DNA of 64,000 nt from Sarcomyxa edulis. Its lineage: Eukaryota > Basidiomycota > Agaricomycetes > Agaricales > Mycenaceae. The notes beneath the pieces are model-generated. The model did no database searches. It saw only the letters and a list, made by a program, of their open reading frames with translations, and was not told where the DNA came from. Below, piece by piece: positions 34,291-45,547 of this stretch; the first letter of the stretch is position 1; each line of letters opens with the position of its first letter. The DNA is taken from the NCBI GenBank assembly GCA_009761415.1, contig QUOL01000012.1, positions 248,001 through 312,000 on the forward strand. Direction: 5' to 3'. Made by a program: the position numbers and the translations under genes.

Positions 34291-35869
34291 CAAAGGAAAA
34301 GAATGATAAAAACGATCAGTATGAGAGTGTATATCGAGGGCTATCAGTGCCCAATTTTGGTGAATATTTTTCGATGGTTACATTCTCAAGTCGGACACTC
34401 ACCAAGAGATTTTCCACGAAAAGATCCAACATAATATTCCTCTTGATGAACCTCCACCACCTAACCAGCCAGTTATGACATTTTCGTAGTCTTCGTCGTA
34501 TGTCCTTTGGGGTGTGGGTGAAGGCGGTCTTGGCTATACTAGCTGCTGCCTGTCACCGTTTTCGTTATTGAGGTGTTAGATAGCACAAGAACAACCGATA
34601 TACATACCTTCCATAAATATTTCCTCATCTGGTTTACTTTCGGCTGCCCTCCATGAACCTTCCCAGGTGCTGCCGGTGCCATTTTCTTTGACTGATGTTC
34701 GTACGATTCGCCTATAGTAAACACACGATGCGCAGCCTGGTTTTCTTCGTCTCCCCGTTCGAATTCCAACCCCCCTGTGTATTCCCCATTCTTGTCCTTC
34801 GTTGATCTGTCCGATGTGCGTTCGTCTTTCTCGCAGAGACAAGCGACCCTAGCTTTGTCGAGCGCGTCCATCTGTTCTTTGCTGAACGATGATCTGTTGC
34901 ATCTGTAGTTAGTACACAAAGAGCACGGAAATCACAATACTCGCCTCCCGGTGACCCAAGCCTTTATTAAATGGTCTTCTGGCTTGCCCATGTCTGCGGT
35001 GTTTCTGCTGAACAGCGCTTTACCTGGTTTTAATGTGAGAATACCTTGTAGATAAATATTCAGTGCGTTTTACAGTCTGTAGAATGTGTCAAGTACATAC
35101 TGAGGATATCTCAGGCTTGCACATACTCGTTCGTGCCAATTTTTCCTGTACTCCAGCGCCTTCTTTATTGCCTCTGCTCCAAGATCCTAGAGATATACAT
35201 ACACTTGTCCTTTACCGAGCCATAGCGGGTGAGGGCCTTTAGCTAGGTAAATAGTCAGCAGCTCCTTTGGCCTATTTGGTGAATTTTACGGATTTGCCTA
35301 AGAACGCCTTGACTTTAGGTGCCATGGTATGCACCAGTCTTGTGTAAGAAACAGAGATTAGAACATTGGAGTGGGGTATGAAGTTAGCCAGTGGGGATGT
35401 CCTAGCAGCCTAAGTAGCAGTGGGGAGATCGAAAAAGTTGAACTTGTGAAGATAAATTGCCATTTTCTCCATGTGCATCGATCGTGTTACTAAAATTGGA
35501 CTGATGATGCACATCGACATGCAAGGATGGATGCTTGCATGTCAAAGTGCGTCATGCCGTATTGAGATCGGGCAATCCAGTATGGGACCAAAGGCCGAAC
35601 CATCCCCGAGGTATGTTCTCCATTGCTCCTGAATTAGAAATAAAGGAAATTATAAATGACATCACGATGACGAGACAAGATCATGGAACTAGTATTATCG
35701 GAGGAGGATACAGATGGGATCCAGAGGAGGAGCAGATCTGCTTCACGATCCAAACCGCTTTAGGATTTGGTGTGCAAGCATCTGGTTGATTTTGACCTGC
35801 CCGGACCCATGCCGCCAGCACATCAACTGGGCCTGAGGCCTGAAGGGGGGGAGAAGTCCTGCCTAAGGT
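34291..35869. other. no recognised gene; two unidentified short frames
   Basis: A minus-strand frame (34919-34539, 126 codons, charged, starting MCTNYRCNRSSFSKEQMDAL) and a plus-strand frame (35535-35789, 84 codons, with TSIIGGGYRWDPEEEQICFT) are open, but match nothing I recognise. Near 35516-35540 a palindrome CATGCAAG..CTTGCATG occurs. Confidence 0.3.
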
Positions 35870-38700
35870 GGGCTCATGACTTGCGGACTTCAATCGTCTT
35901 CCCTCACCTTTCTTCTCCCTCGTCTACTCGCATCGCGTTCCTCCCCTCCGTATCGTCCATTCATCTCCTCGTGGCTTCGGATTTCGATGAGTTTTGGAAT
36001 ACGAGTCTTAATTACGTTGGGTGCCTTCGACGTGAACCCTCCAACGACATCCCATCTGTCCGAGAGCCTCCAGTCACACTCGAGCAAGTTGTTGCCCAAA
36101 ATGCGAACGAACGGGTTGACCAGCCTTCAACACGAATCGCCTCTGTCTTTCGGGAATCCTGGTCGTAATTGCTCGAACACGCAGGTCCCATCTCAGATGC
36201 ACACGCCGGACCCCTGGACTCTCCTCAACGGTGGTACTCAATTCACTAACGCGAATGTTGGGCGACGCAACGAGTATTCATGCTTCTCGAGTCACTCAAG
36301 CGGAAGATTTCTCAAATAAAGACACCCCGCGAATGCATTCCCTATCACTCATCTCAACCGGTAGTTTCGTCTGTAACCTGCAACTAGAAGCCAATCAAAC
36401 GGCGCGACCTTCAGCATGTCTCTCGCTAGTATGGTGGGGGGCGCAAGCAGTGGAATATGCTGAGGGCTACAAGGAAGAATATATCTCGAACTTTGAATTG
36501 GGGATAATCCTCGTAGCTGAGTCGCACAGCGCCATCCTATACAGCTTCGGCATCTCCACACCTTCCCTTACAGTCGAACCTACATCTATCGAATTATCAT
36601 CGTTACCCTCTGGAGCTTCGACGTGTGCCTACAGGTCGCTGCCAATATTGAAATCTCGAGATCAGACAGGATCGTTGTGTTCGAAAGGACCGAAGGGTCA
36701 AGACTTGACTTGCATTTTCGATCCCGATAAAGCCGATAGATTAAAATTCTCGGGATCACAAAATAGCGGTGAGAGACCTCTGGATAGTCCTCGAGTCGCA
36801 AACCCGAACGGTCAGGTCTCCAATATTGTCTGCCTCCCCAAACACCTCACTCGTCAACATTGGCGGCGCCTCGGCGCCAATAGTCACGTCGTTGACTACT
36901 GTTCAACGTCTAACGTCTTGCCAACTTTCGGTTCTCATTCTACTTCGAGTGCGTTTCCTGTCTCTCATCTCAATGGACTGGATCCAGACGAAGCCAGATC
37001 GTTTTTTGCGGGACCTGCAACGGGTGGCCAACCAACCAGCACAATCGGTGATAATTCCGATGGCCCGATCGCTAAGATGGTTAGGGACATACGCGAGGGG
37101 ATTTGACAAGCGATCGGGGAAAGAAACTCTTCTTTTTCGAGCTCTATCGACTGACTTTGCTTCGTTTGTTGTCAGCGTCTCCAGGCCGCTAGGCGTGTCA
37201 TCGTCAGTCATTTGGTCTCAAAACCTCATCACATCGCGTCTAAACATGTTGGGGAGATTGGACCTAAGTGGTAATTTCGAAACGAGTGTACGCGACTTGC
37301 GGGTTTGGCAGGGATGTACGATGGTGACGGACTCACAGCTATTGAGTCATTATCTAGTCGTCTCCTGGTCGTCAAGCGCCATATTAGATTCGTGAGTAGT
37401 GGACTACAACCCTCTCGGCTCGTCTCCATTTTCCATCGTCTACTCGTACCAAGCTCCTCTCCATCTCGTCCGTTCACAATCTCCTCGCCTCGAGAAACTG
37501 CCTCTTCCTGGTCACTACCTTCCTCGTCGTGTCTACCGCCTTCATGGGACTCCGCACCCTCTAGCCCTCATCCACTCCCTAGCTTCCTCTCCCTTCCGTC
37601 CTACTCATTCGCCAATCTTTTGATTCGATTACTTTCAACCCTCGAGAATGCCTATCCAGTCGTCGGTCTCAGTGTCTCAACGTCACATAAAATGTTGTTG
37701 CCAATGGCTCGAGCTGTGAAATACATCAGATCACTACCGGCGAACGAGTTCGCGGGCGGTCCCCGAGTCAGTGGAGTTGGACACCGGGTGAGCAGAAGCT
37801 CTTCTCACGGCCTCCTCACCTTCGAGTGTGGTCTCGAATTTGGATTATCTTTCCTGCTCTCAGTCAAAGCCCTTTGTGGTGATTTAGGTGTCAGCGTTTT
37901 GCTTTGGATACACAAAGAACTCAAAGTACGGCCCAGGTTTGCGCTGATAGCGAATAGCTCAGATTCTGGACTGAAGTCAGACAATATATACAGTGTGGGC
38001 GGCGGATCTCGGGTGAAGACAGTATCGCTCCACCGCCTTGATGTCGCTTCACCATCAAGTTCATCACCTTCCATTTCGACCTCATCGACGAGCATTCGTT
38101 CAATGGCACTGGTGCGGATGCTGGTTTCAAAACCTCGAGCACCCCACACTTCATCACTGTTGCTTTCAACCTCTTCGCAGCGCCTACCAACTTTGCTCGA
38201 CCCAGGGCTTCCACCTTCGCTGAGCTTTCCTACAGACTTCGCAGGTGTCCGTGCCACACTAACGCGGATCTTGACCGTTCGAATTCGGCGTCACCTTGCG
38301 TGTCTCCAAATTTGTGGCCTCCGCCTTTTTGTCACGGAGTCGGATTACAGAGCGACTACGACAGTTTGTCTTTGGTCCTGGACTCTCTCCGCTACTTTGG
38401 AACTGCTCATGGATGTTATTTGGGCACTCCCGACAACCCAGCTCCTGATTTACGCTGCATTGCCGAGAGTGGGGGGCGCTACCACCTCCCTATCCCAGTT
38501 TACTCCTGTACCCTGTAGCAGCGGAATTTTTGGAACTTTTTTGCTGGGGGGCAAGGGGGGTATAGGTATATCATCCCCCTTCAGAGGACAAAGGACTAAT
38601 ATCTGTAGCCTGCGGAAGATAGACATTCAAAGAGGATTCTCTGCAGTTTATGGAAGAGATGTCTTGGGTGGCTCTTAAATCATATCCCCCCATCACACAT
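35870..38700 (+). other. long open frames without recognisable domains
   Basis: Two unusually long plus-strand frames exist (36231-37106, 291 codons; 37305-38678, 457 codons), Ser/Leu/Pro-rich and without known motifs, and other frames are partly open as well. The composition (CT-rich plus strand, few TA-starting codons) could produce long chance frames, or the region may be the remains of an element that I cannot identify. No function is proposed. Confidence 0.3.
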
Positions 38701-38853
38701 CTGTTGAGAACTAGAGATAGGCTACAGGGCTTCTCTTACACTGTGCTTGTCTGGTGGAAGACGGAGAATTGGAGCCTGGAGTGGAAAGGGGAGCAACGTA
38801 AAGCCTTGGCACGATTGTGATGAAGTTGAGTCTGCTGCATGAAGTTTTCATAT

Positions 38854-41706
38854 CTATTTTTCACTTTTCTTCATATCAGGACGAGTGCACACAGCTGCGT
38901 ACATCATGAGTCCAATACCGGTCGCATAACCACCTCGGAGTGTTTCGTCGGTGACTGCTGGCCCAGGATTCCTCGATAGGACGATATTCGGGTCGAGCGG
39001 CATAGCAACGGGGTTCGCGTTTTCCATCTGGTATCTGCGTAGGATGGATTGGATATAAAGATTCTGGGATATGGTAATTTGGTGAGTTTCCCGATCTCTA
39101 TGAATTTCGATTCCAATGATCTTCTTTGGTTCACCTAGGTCTGTTATCTCGAATTCTCCTGTGAGTTCCTTCTTCAAGACATCCATTTCGTCGGTCGTCT
39201 CAGTGAACAGCAAGAGGTCGTCTACCCATACAGTCACGATAGTCAATCCGGAGCTTGTTGGACGGGTGTAGACGCAGTGGTCGCTTTCGAGTTGTGTAAA
39301 GCCAAGTTTGGTGAGTACTCCATGAAATTTTCGATTCCATTCGCGTCCTGACTGCTTGAGTCCATAGAGTGTCTTGTTGAGACGACAAACGCGGTTTGTT
39401 CCATCCTCGTAACCTCTGGGTTGACGCATATAGATCTCCTCTTGGAGGTCTCCATTCAGGTAAGCACCTTTGATGTCCATCTGCTGGATTTCGAGGTTTT
39501 TGATTGCTGCTATGGCTAGAATAGTGCGAAGCGAATCATGGCGTACGACGGGGGCAAAGGTATCGGTGTAATCCATACCAGGAATCTGTGAGTAGCCCTG
39601 TGCGACAAGCCGGGCCTTATATCTCGAGATATTACCATTCTCATCATATTTCTTCACAAAGGTCCATCGACATCCTATCGGCTGGCGTCCCTGAGGTAAA
39701 TCGACGAGGCTCCAAGTCCCCATCTTCTCCAGGACATCCAGTTCCTCATGGACACCTTTCTCCCAGTCTGTCCAGTCAGGTGAGTCTCTTGCTTGCTCAA
39801 TACTGTGCGGGACGTCGTCTAACGTGTCTGGGAAGGTTTCCATCATGGCTGCCATAGCGTGGTCTCCTTCGTCGTCATTTTCACGGAGTGAATCGTCTGC
39901 AACGGTGCTTGGTTGGCGCGTATCGCCTCGATCGACAGCTGGTAATCGCGCATCGGGATTACCGAGTTTCCGATAGTTGTGGAGTTTGACGGGTCGACGG
40001 AGGATACGGGGCTCATCCTGAGGCTCAGATATGTTATCGTTCGTGTAGATAGGCCGTTGGCGTAGTGGGATCGCGTTGGGACGGGGAATTAGGTTTTCGA
40101 GTTTGGATGGGTCTGCAGGTGAGTCGTTTGACTTTGGTGGTTGAGTAGAGGATGTATTACTGATGGATTGAGGTTTGCCAGTGTCCTTGGATGACTCCCC
40201 CTCAAACGTAGAGCCATAGGTAAGTTCGGCATCCGTGAATTGAGTTCCAGAGCTGACTTCGGGGAACTTATAGTTCCTAGATACTCCTATTGTGCGTTTA
40301 GCAGCGTTGTAATATCGTACGGCCTTTGGGCCATCTTCAAAACCGATAAAAACGAACTTTTTAGCCTTGGCCTCAATCTTCGAGGGCTTCTTTCCCTCTG
40401 TCAACACCCAAACATCCGATCCGAATTCTCGTAAGTGCGAGATATCAAGTTTCTTCCCATCCCAGGTCTCGTTTGGTATGCCTCCGTCTAAGGCCCTAGT
40501 AGGTGCATGGTTACGGAGGTAGGCGGCATGACGGACGGCTTCAGCCCACAGGAATCCAGGGAGGTTGCGAGCGAGTAACATGGCGCGGGCGAGTTCAACG
40601 AGGGTGCGGTTTATACGTTCGGCGACTCCGTTCTGCGACGGTGAATAGGGTGCGGTAGTGAGTACTTTTATTCCTTTACTAGCACACCAAGTACTGACTC
40701 GTTTATTGATGAATTCAGTGCCGTTGTCGACGTGGATCGCCTTGGGGGTTACGTCGGCCTGTCGTTCAATTTCGGTGAGGTATTGAACGATCTTGTCGTA
40801 GGCATCACTCTTCTTCTTCAGGAACATAACGGCGCATCGTCGGGTAGCATCGTCGGTGAAGGATATGTAGTAGTTGGCCTTCCCGATGGATTCCTTCTGT
40901 GCAGGGCCCCACAGATCGCTGTGGGTAACTTCGCCGGGCTTCTCGGAACGGTTTTCAGCGGATTTGGGAAAGGGTAAGCGGTGTAGTTTGGATTGAAGGC
41001 AGGCTTCGCAGTCACTGAGAGGTGGGCTGTCAGGTCTAATCTTGAAACCTTGTACTAACCCTTTTCTTTGTATTTCTTCTAGTGTAGACTTCGAGACATG
41101 GCCAAAGCGACGATGCCAGGAGTCCCAAGTATCCCCCTCGATGTCGGCGACGGCGGCGCGTTCGGGAGTTGATGGTGGGATGCGAGTGCGAGCGTGGATG
41201 GGGTAAAGTCCCCGAGATTTCGATCCAGTAAGTATGAGTTGATTGTTCTTGTCGTGGATTGTTAACTTCTTGTTCTTGAAGCGAATATCTGCACCTGCAT
41301 CGTCCATCTTTCCAGTAGATAAGAGATTATTGACAGCAGTAGGTGCGTATAGGACATGGAGGAGAGTGATGGGGATAGTCTTGCCTTCAAGCTGACTATC
41401 TATGATGACAGTTCCTCGGCCGGCTGCTTTGACAGCGTGGTCACCGAGACCTTTGATATCGGTGTTCGAGAGAGGGGTGAAGTCGACGAATGAGGTACGT
41501 GTATTGCAGATATGCGAGGTGGCGGCTGAGTCGGCTAACCAACTATCCTTCTCTAGGTGGGAATCGAAGTGTGTGTCGGCCCTCCTTTCCTCCGCCCTTC
41601 GACCAACAGTCGGCCTTCGAATGGCCGCGTTTATGACAGTTCCCGCATACAGGAATGGTTGACTGTCCGGAAGTGGACGTCGATGTCGGTGTCGGTCGAG
41701 AGGCAA
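38854..41706 (-). CDS. Copia pol: protease, integrase, reverse transcriptase (950 codons, truncated)
   Basis: Protease: SWLADSAATSHICNTRTSF, where DSA replaces the usual DSGAT. GAG-pre-integrase: WHRRFGHVS and CEACLQSKLHRLPFP. Integrase core: THSDLWGP (Asp), IHVDNGTEF (Asp), YSPSQNGVAERINRTLVE (Glu), and the C-terminal region LREFGSDVWVL. Reverse transcriptase: GCRWTFVKKYDENGNISRYK, ARLVAQGYSQIPGMDY, MDIKGAYLNGDL, LYGLKQSGREWN and VTVWVDDLLLF (the VDD box). The frame is intact over 950 codons but stops before RNase H. It lies in a different frame from gag; the junction is near 41585, where one base more or less would join KEGR to ADTHFDS. This could be a mutation or a recoding site. Confidence 0.9.
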   Translation of the reverse strand: MPLDRHRHRRPLPDSQPFLYAGTVINAAIRRPTVGRRAEERRADTHFDSHLEKDSWLADSAATSHICNTRTSFVDFTPLSNTDIKGLGDHAVKAAGRGTVIIDSQLEGKTIPITLLHVLYAPTAVNNLLSTGKMDDAGADIRFKNKKLTIHDKNNQLILTGSKSRGLYPIHARTRIPPSTPERAAVADIEGDTWDSWHRRFGHVSKSTLEEIQRKGLVQGFKIRPDSPPLSDCEACLQSKLHRLPFPKSAENRSEKPGEVTHSDLWGPAQKESIGKANYYISFTDDATRRCAVMFLKKKSDAYDKIVQYLTEIERQADVTPKAIHVDNGTEFINKRVSTWCASKGIKVLTTAPYSPSQNGVAERINRTLVELARAMLLARNLPGFLWAEAVRHAAYLRNHAPTRALDGGIPNETWDGKKLDISHLREFGSDVWVLTEGKKPSKIEAKAKKFVFIGFEDGPKAVRYYNAAKRTIGVSRNYKFPEVSSGTQFTDAELTYGSTFEGESSKDTGKPQSISNTSSTQPPKSNDSPADPSKLENLIPRPNAIPLRQRPIYTNDNISEPQDEPRILRRPVKLHNYRKLGNPDARLPAVDRGDTRQPSTVADDSLRENDDEGDHAMAAMMETFPDTLDDVPHSIEQARDSPDWTDWEKGVHEELDVLEKMGTWSLVDLPQGRQPIGCRWTFVKKYDENGNISRYKARLVAQGYSQIPGMDYTDTFAPVVRHDSLRTILAIAAIKNLEIQQMDIKGAYLNGDLQEEIYMRQPRGYEDGTNRVCRLNKTLYGLKQSGREWNRKFHGVLTKLGFTQLESDHCVYTRPTSSGLTIVTVWVDDLLLFTETTDEMDVLKKELTGEFEITDLGEPKKIIGIEIHRDRETHQITISQNLYIQSILRRYQMENANPVAMPLDPNIVLSRNPGPAVTDETLRGGYATGIGLMMYAAVCTRPDMKKSEK

Positions 41707-42358
41707 TCATTGCAGTATTGCTCTCTCCGGATTTCTTGCGCCGGCGTCGATCCTCGCCGAGTATGAGTGCGACGAGCTCGTGTGACTTGATAGTCGTTGC
41801 GCGAGTGTTGTTAGCTCCGAGGTACGAAGTAGTGAACTGATCCCAGGATTCTGGAAGAGAAGTAATCAGTATGGTCAAGAATTCCTTGTCAGAAACAAGG
41901 TCTCCCATCGCATGTAAGTGTTCTTGGTACTTTCGTAGTTCAGTTATATGACTCACTATATCCGTAGATTCGTCGGCTATGCAGCGGTAGAGGCTACGCC
42001 GGTACGACATGATCCCGAGTTGGCCTGTCGATTCCTTGACCGTCTTCAACTGATCCCACATCTCTGCAGCAGTTGTGGCTCCCGCAATGTGTATCATTTG
42101 CGAGTCACTTAGATTCAGTTTGATCTGAGTCTGTGCTTTAAAGTCGGCAGTCTCCCATTTCTCAATCTCTTTGGTCACATCTGCAGTAGGTGTTGAGCCT
42201 ACAGGCACGGGTTTCGAAACCTTGCCTTCGACATATACTAACAAGCTCTTTTCGCGTAAGATAGCAGTGATGCGTCTCTTCCACGCGAGCCAGTTGTCCT
42301 CAGTGAGGTGGTCAATACGAAACATAGACGTAGAGTTGGATTCGGTAGCGTTAGACAT
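41543..42358 (-). CDS. Copia gag protein (271 codons)
   Basis: Starts MSNATESNSTSMFRIDHL and contains the typical Copia gag block: LTEDNWLAWKRRITAILREK, TAAEMWDQLKTVKES, DIVSHITELRKYQEHLHAMG and FLTILITSLPESWDQF. The nucleocapsid zinc knuckle CGNCHKRGHSKADC (CX2CX4HX4C) stands near the C-terminus. The last dozen codons are read in the wrong frame relative to pol. Confidence 0.9.
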   Translation of the reverse strand: MSNATESNSTSMFRIDHLTEDNWLAWKRRITAILREKSLLVYVEGKVSKPVPVGSTPTADVTKEIEKWETADFKAQTQIKLNLSDSQMIHIAGATTAAEMWDQLKTVKESTGQLGIMSYRRSLYRCIADESTDIVSHITELRKYQEHLHAMGDLVSDKEFLTILITSLPESWDQFTTSYLGANNTRATTIKSHELVALILGEDRRRRKKSGESNTAMIASRPTPTSTSTSGQSTIPVCGNCHKRGHSKADCWSKGGGKEGRHTLRFPPREG

Positions 42359-42505
42359 ATTGGATGGTGGATATCAGGGTTTGGTCGGGTACGGCGTATG
42401 AAGTAGTACTAGTAGTACGTAGTGTGTGAAAGCATGGTGCCGGGTAGTGTTTAGAATAAAAAATCGAGTTGTATCTATCTTTATCAGGTGTCAGGGCCCA
42501 TAACC

Positions 42506-42795
42506 TGTAGAAAATATGAGACTAAATGAATAGCTTAGATATTTCTGAGGAATGATAGCGCAGGATACTTATAAGCTTAAGATCACTCGATTAGTTGGGG
42601 AAAATGATTGGATTGAATCAGATTATATTCATGAGGCATTCTGTCGTGTATTTATACAAGTACGCTACGGGCATCGGGCATGCTTACTGATAAGCACGCC
42701 ATGGTATGGAACGGTCTACGAAGTTCCACAGTCTTCGGGCATGTACCCGGGTTGCCCGAGAACAGCGAGTACAGCGGATGCTGTTCTCGACAACA
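42506..42795 (-). repeat. predicted Copia 5' LTR (about 290 bp)
   Basis: On the minus strand the segment begins TGTTGTCGAGAAC and ends TTTTCTACA, giving TG..CA termini with short inverted repeats. Immediately inside follows GGTTATGGGCCCTGACACC, a plausible primer-binding region. A TATA-like box (minus TATAAATA, 42649-42656) lies mid-LTR and would drive the element. No second LTR was found, so the boundaries rest on this structure alone. Confidence 0.5.
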
Positions 42796-42822
42796 CAAAT
42801 CGATTCATCAAATTTTCTCCCA

Positions 42823-43944
42823 TTACAAAGAAAAACGCTCCGAGTATCCATCGTTGACAAACCCAAAATGATCTATGAATTCACAACTCATTCTTCTCAA
42901 CCTTGAAAACCTCCTCAGCTCTGCCGCATCACACCAATCCCCAATAAGCCATTTCCCTTCAAGTGATTTCCTCCAACACCAGCGCCCAGCACCATTCCAG
43001 TAATTATCCTCACCTGGTAAAGAATAATAGGGCTTTCGTACCGTGTTTCTGAGTTCCCCTTCATCGAAGTAACACCCAGTGATCCGTATACAGGATAGAT
43101 GATGCCCCCCTGCGATGTTCTGAGTGAGACGAGTGATGGTCCGATTTTCTGCTGCCTCATTGTCTAACGGCCAGACAGGGTAGAGGGGAGTTCGAACGTG
43201 AAGACTAGAGATTGTAGAGAAGTGATTGAGACCTTCAGCCCAAGAGCGGGACCGTAAAGGAATCGGTCCTTTACGCCTCAGAAAGAAATCTTGAAGGCTG
43301 TTATCATTCTAAATAGTGTAGCATCATGTAGATGTTGACAGAACAGATGATGGCAGTATACATACCTCGTCGTTTTCATCCCCATGTCTGCTACCCTCCT
43401 CCCATTCTGAGGGGATCAGAAAGAGATTCGCCAATTGTGGGGGCAAAGGGATCTGCAAGTGCTTGAAACGCAGAAGAACATCTCTGTCGAGATGATTGTA
43501 CACCATCTGAAGAGTTGCTAGATTAGTCATATTTGGGAGGGTTTTCCTTAACAACCTCCATAGTTCCTTTCCACGCTCTACCCTTCCTGGAACCTCAACC
43601 TCCGAGTCTGAGCCTTCATCATCCTCCGAACCCTCATCCTCCGAACCCTCATCCTCCGGGCCCTCATCCTCCGAACCCTCATCTCCAACAACACAGTCCC
43701 ATCTCTCAAGATCAAAGGAGATTTGCATCACCTTGACCTTATGAAGCATTTTCAAGTCCACAACAGAAAGCAGGAATGACATAGCTTGCTGAACGTCGAC
43801 CAGATTGACATGTTCATACATGAGTGGGAGGAGAATGTGGTGAAACGTCTTATTGACAGTTATGAGGTCCTGGATTGTCTCCGTTCTAGCAACTAGAGGT
43901 AGTATCAAGTATGCCAGCTCTTGATGAGTACCTTTGCTGGACAT
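42823..43944 (-). CDS. F-box-like protein, two exons, 354 aa
   Basis: Exons 43944-43366 and 43308-42823 join in phase (57-bp intron, GTATGT..TAG). The N-terminus HQELAYLILPLVARTETIQD with LITVNKTFHHILLPLMYEHV is typical of the degenerate F-box plus repeat proteins of mushrooms, which act as substrate receptors in SCF ubiquitin ligases. An acidic repeat (DEGSEDEGPEDEG) interrupts the middle. The C-terminus has the block NGAGRWCWRK and WLIGDWCDAAELRRF that I recall from the same family. The frame is complete. The stop codon is 27 bp from the Copia LTR, so the element inserted in or beside the 3' UTR. Substrate unknown. Confidence 0.6.
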
Positions 43945-44187
43945 AATACCCTGGAAGCGATCTTTGCACTACCCATCAGTTGAATATACTAGGCCTCAAT
44001 AGACGTTGCTTACCCAGGTTTCCTGGGATCTCTGGTGGTGCCACATATGTATCAGGAGAAGGTGATCTGAAGTACAGCATATTGGGGAAGCAGTGCTAGT
44101 GGACAGTGGATGCAGTTGTGATCAGATCAGATCAGTCACGTTCTTAACCCGCGCCTCCTCCTCCTCCTCCCCTATCACCTCAAAGAT
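43945..44187. promoter_or_regulatory. shared upstream region of two divergent F-box-like genes
   Basis: The F-box gene on the minus strand starts at 43944 and the F-box-like frame on the plus strand at 44188. The 243-bp interval would serve both. A direct repeat GATCAGATCAGATCAG stands at about 44117-44132. Confidence 0.35.
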
Positions 44188-44600
44188 ATGCATAAGACCA
44201 CCAAACCTCGACGAAACGTTCGCACCAAGAAGATACGTACATCCAAGAGTGTCTTTTCTGACCCTTTGGCGGTTTCCATTGGAGCTTTGTCACCAGAGTC
44301 CATTCTTGATGTGCGTTCTCACTTCCCAACCTTTCTTCATGCGTGTTGCTACAAAAGCCCTCTGGTCCCAGATATGTACCCACATAGATGGACGTAGTCT
44401 TCTATCCCTTTCCCAGGTCTCTCAAAAATTCCATCTGGTCATAACTGAACGGCGTGCTCGTCCTCTCTGGATTCAAGCTTTAGCAGGATTGGATCCTTGT
44501 CCTCCTCACATCACTGAATTCCTCTGGGCCCAGTTATTGTTCAATAAGAGGTGCCATGTATGTGTTGACAGGTACCCCCCCCCCCCCCCCCCCCCGCAAC
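44188..44600 (+). CDS. F-box-like protein, 5' part, probably truncated
   Basis: Exon 44188-44310 (basic N-terminus, ending LSPESILD) joins in phase to 44372 onwards: ICTHIDGRSLLSLSQVSQKF, TERRARPLWIQALAGL, CPPHITEFLWAQLLFN and KRCHVC. This is the usual mushroom F-box layout in which the F-box is followed by a CHVC/CHNC motif that begins a zinc-binding region. The expected continuation (CGKP-like and downstream helices) is absent; instead a run of 21 cytosines interrupts the gene. It is most likely a 5' gene fragment. Confidence 0.5.
44575..44595. repeat. poly-C run of 21 bases
   Basis: A perfect mononucleotide C tract directly after GGTA. It interrupts the F-box-like frame. Length errors during sequencing are likely. 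Confidence 0.9.
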
Positions 44601-44809
44601 ACGACTGTGGCTGAGGCTCGAAAACTGACGAAACTCTTTGACCTTACCCTGCACCCAATGGAATCAAAATCACAGATCCTCATCCCCATCCCATGTCATT
44701 CGAGACCAATTCGTGCCCAATTCGTGCCCACCCATGGCAACGACCGAGCCTCTGGGAAAGCGAAACCGCCATCGCGATGTGGTACTTGTATCTGTATCTA
44801 CGCGCCTGT

Positions 44810-45547
44810 GTCTTTCCCCCTGTCTCCGCACTCGTTCGTCCTAACGTCAACTCTCGGCCCACCTGTACGTCCCTCCAATACCTTCCTCGAACGTCACCAA
44901 AATCCACGTCGACGGGCCTAAATTCCGCACATCAGCATCTCCCACCTGTTCTCCAAACCGTCGAACGCAATTTCCTAATCACAGTTTCTACCGCGACTAC
45001 CGAATCGCCCACATCTCCTACGTCGACCACTCCTCCGCCCACATTGGACTCAAGGCGGCACAGCTCGAAGGAGATTTAGAAGGTGCTGGGGAATCGGATT
45101 TCGAGTTTCTATTTGCATACACCGTTCCCATGAGTCCTTTCCTTCCTCCAAGTTTCCACTGAACTTCTTCAGATAACCATACACCCCTCAGACGCTTTGC
45201 CACGGTCTCCTCTCCCCCAATTCCAAAGTTTTGCGGGATTCTTTGGTGTCGCGTGGTCTGGTACGGCACATACCGATGTTTCATGGACAGACATGGTGGC
45301 AAAGGTAAAGGGCGAAAATGGGAAATACAAGTTGCATCTTATAAATGTTGCGGAGAGGCATGCGACGGCGGTGGAAACAGTTGATGTTCTGAGACAGGGA
45401 GCAGATTCACTCAGGAAAAGTGGAGTCAAGGCTTTTGCGAAGAGATATCGAGCATCAATCATAGATGGTGTTCCTTTTGATATCCATGAGGAAGATGCCA
45501 CTCCACCCCATGCTGATAATCATGTACCCGATTCAGATCTAGAATGA
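44810..45547 (+). CDS. unidentified protein fragment(s)
   Basis: Two open stretches look protein-like but were not recognised: about 44870-45160 (YRDYRIAHISYVDHSSAHIG, LKAAQLEGDLEGAGESDFEF) and 45197-45547 (GFFGVAWSGTAHTDVSWTDM, LHLINVAERHATAVETVDVL, SGVKAFAKRYRASIIDGVPF, ending DSDLE). The second ends in a clean stop. They may be exons of one gene whose start was replaced by the poly-C junction. No function is proposed. Confidence 0.35.

Larger units (their letters stand above)
38854..42795 (-). mobile_element. Ty1/Copia retrotransposon, 5' LTR present, 3' truncated
   Basis: Order on the minus strand: predicted 5' LTR (42795-42506), primer-binding region, gag (42358-41543), then pol (protease, integrase, RT) to 38854. 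Pol ends right after the conserved YAAVCTRPDM of the RT connection region, so RNase H and the 3' LTR are missing; the sequence beyond 38870 is unrelated. The LTR end lies only 27 bp from the stop codon of the neighbouring F-box gene. Confidence 0.85.

Noticed and set aside
38520..38700. Possible 3' LTR of the Copia element
   Set aside because: No match to the predicted 5' LTR sequence could be seen, and pol is cut before RNase H.
44640..45080. Frames after the poly-C run as the continuation of the F-box-like protein
   Set aside because: No F-box family block appears and the poly-C tract breaks the frame; kept as unidentified.
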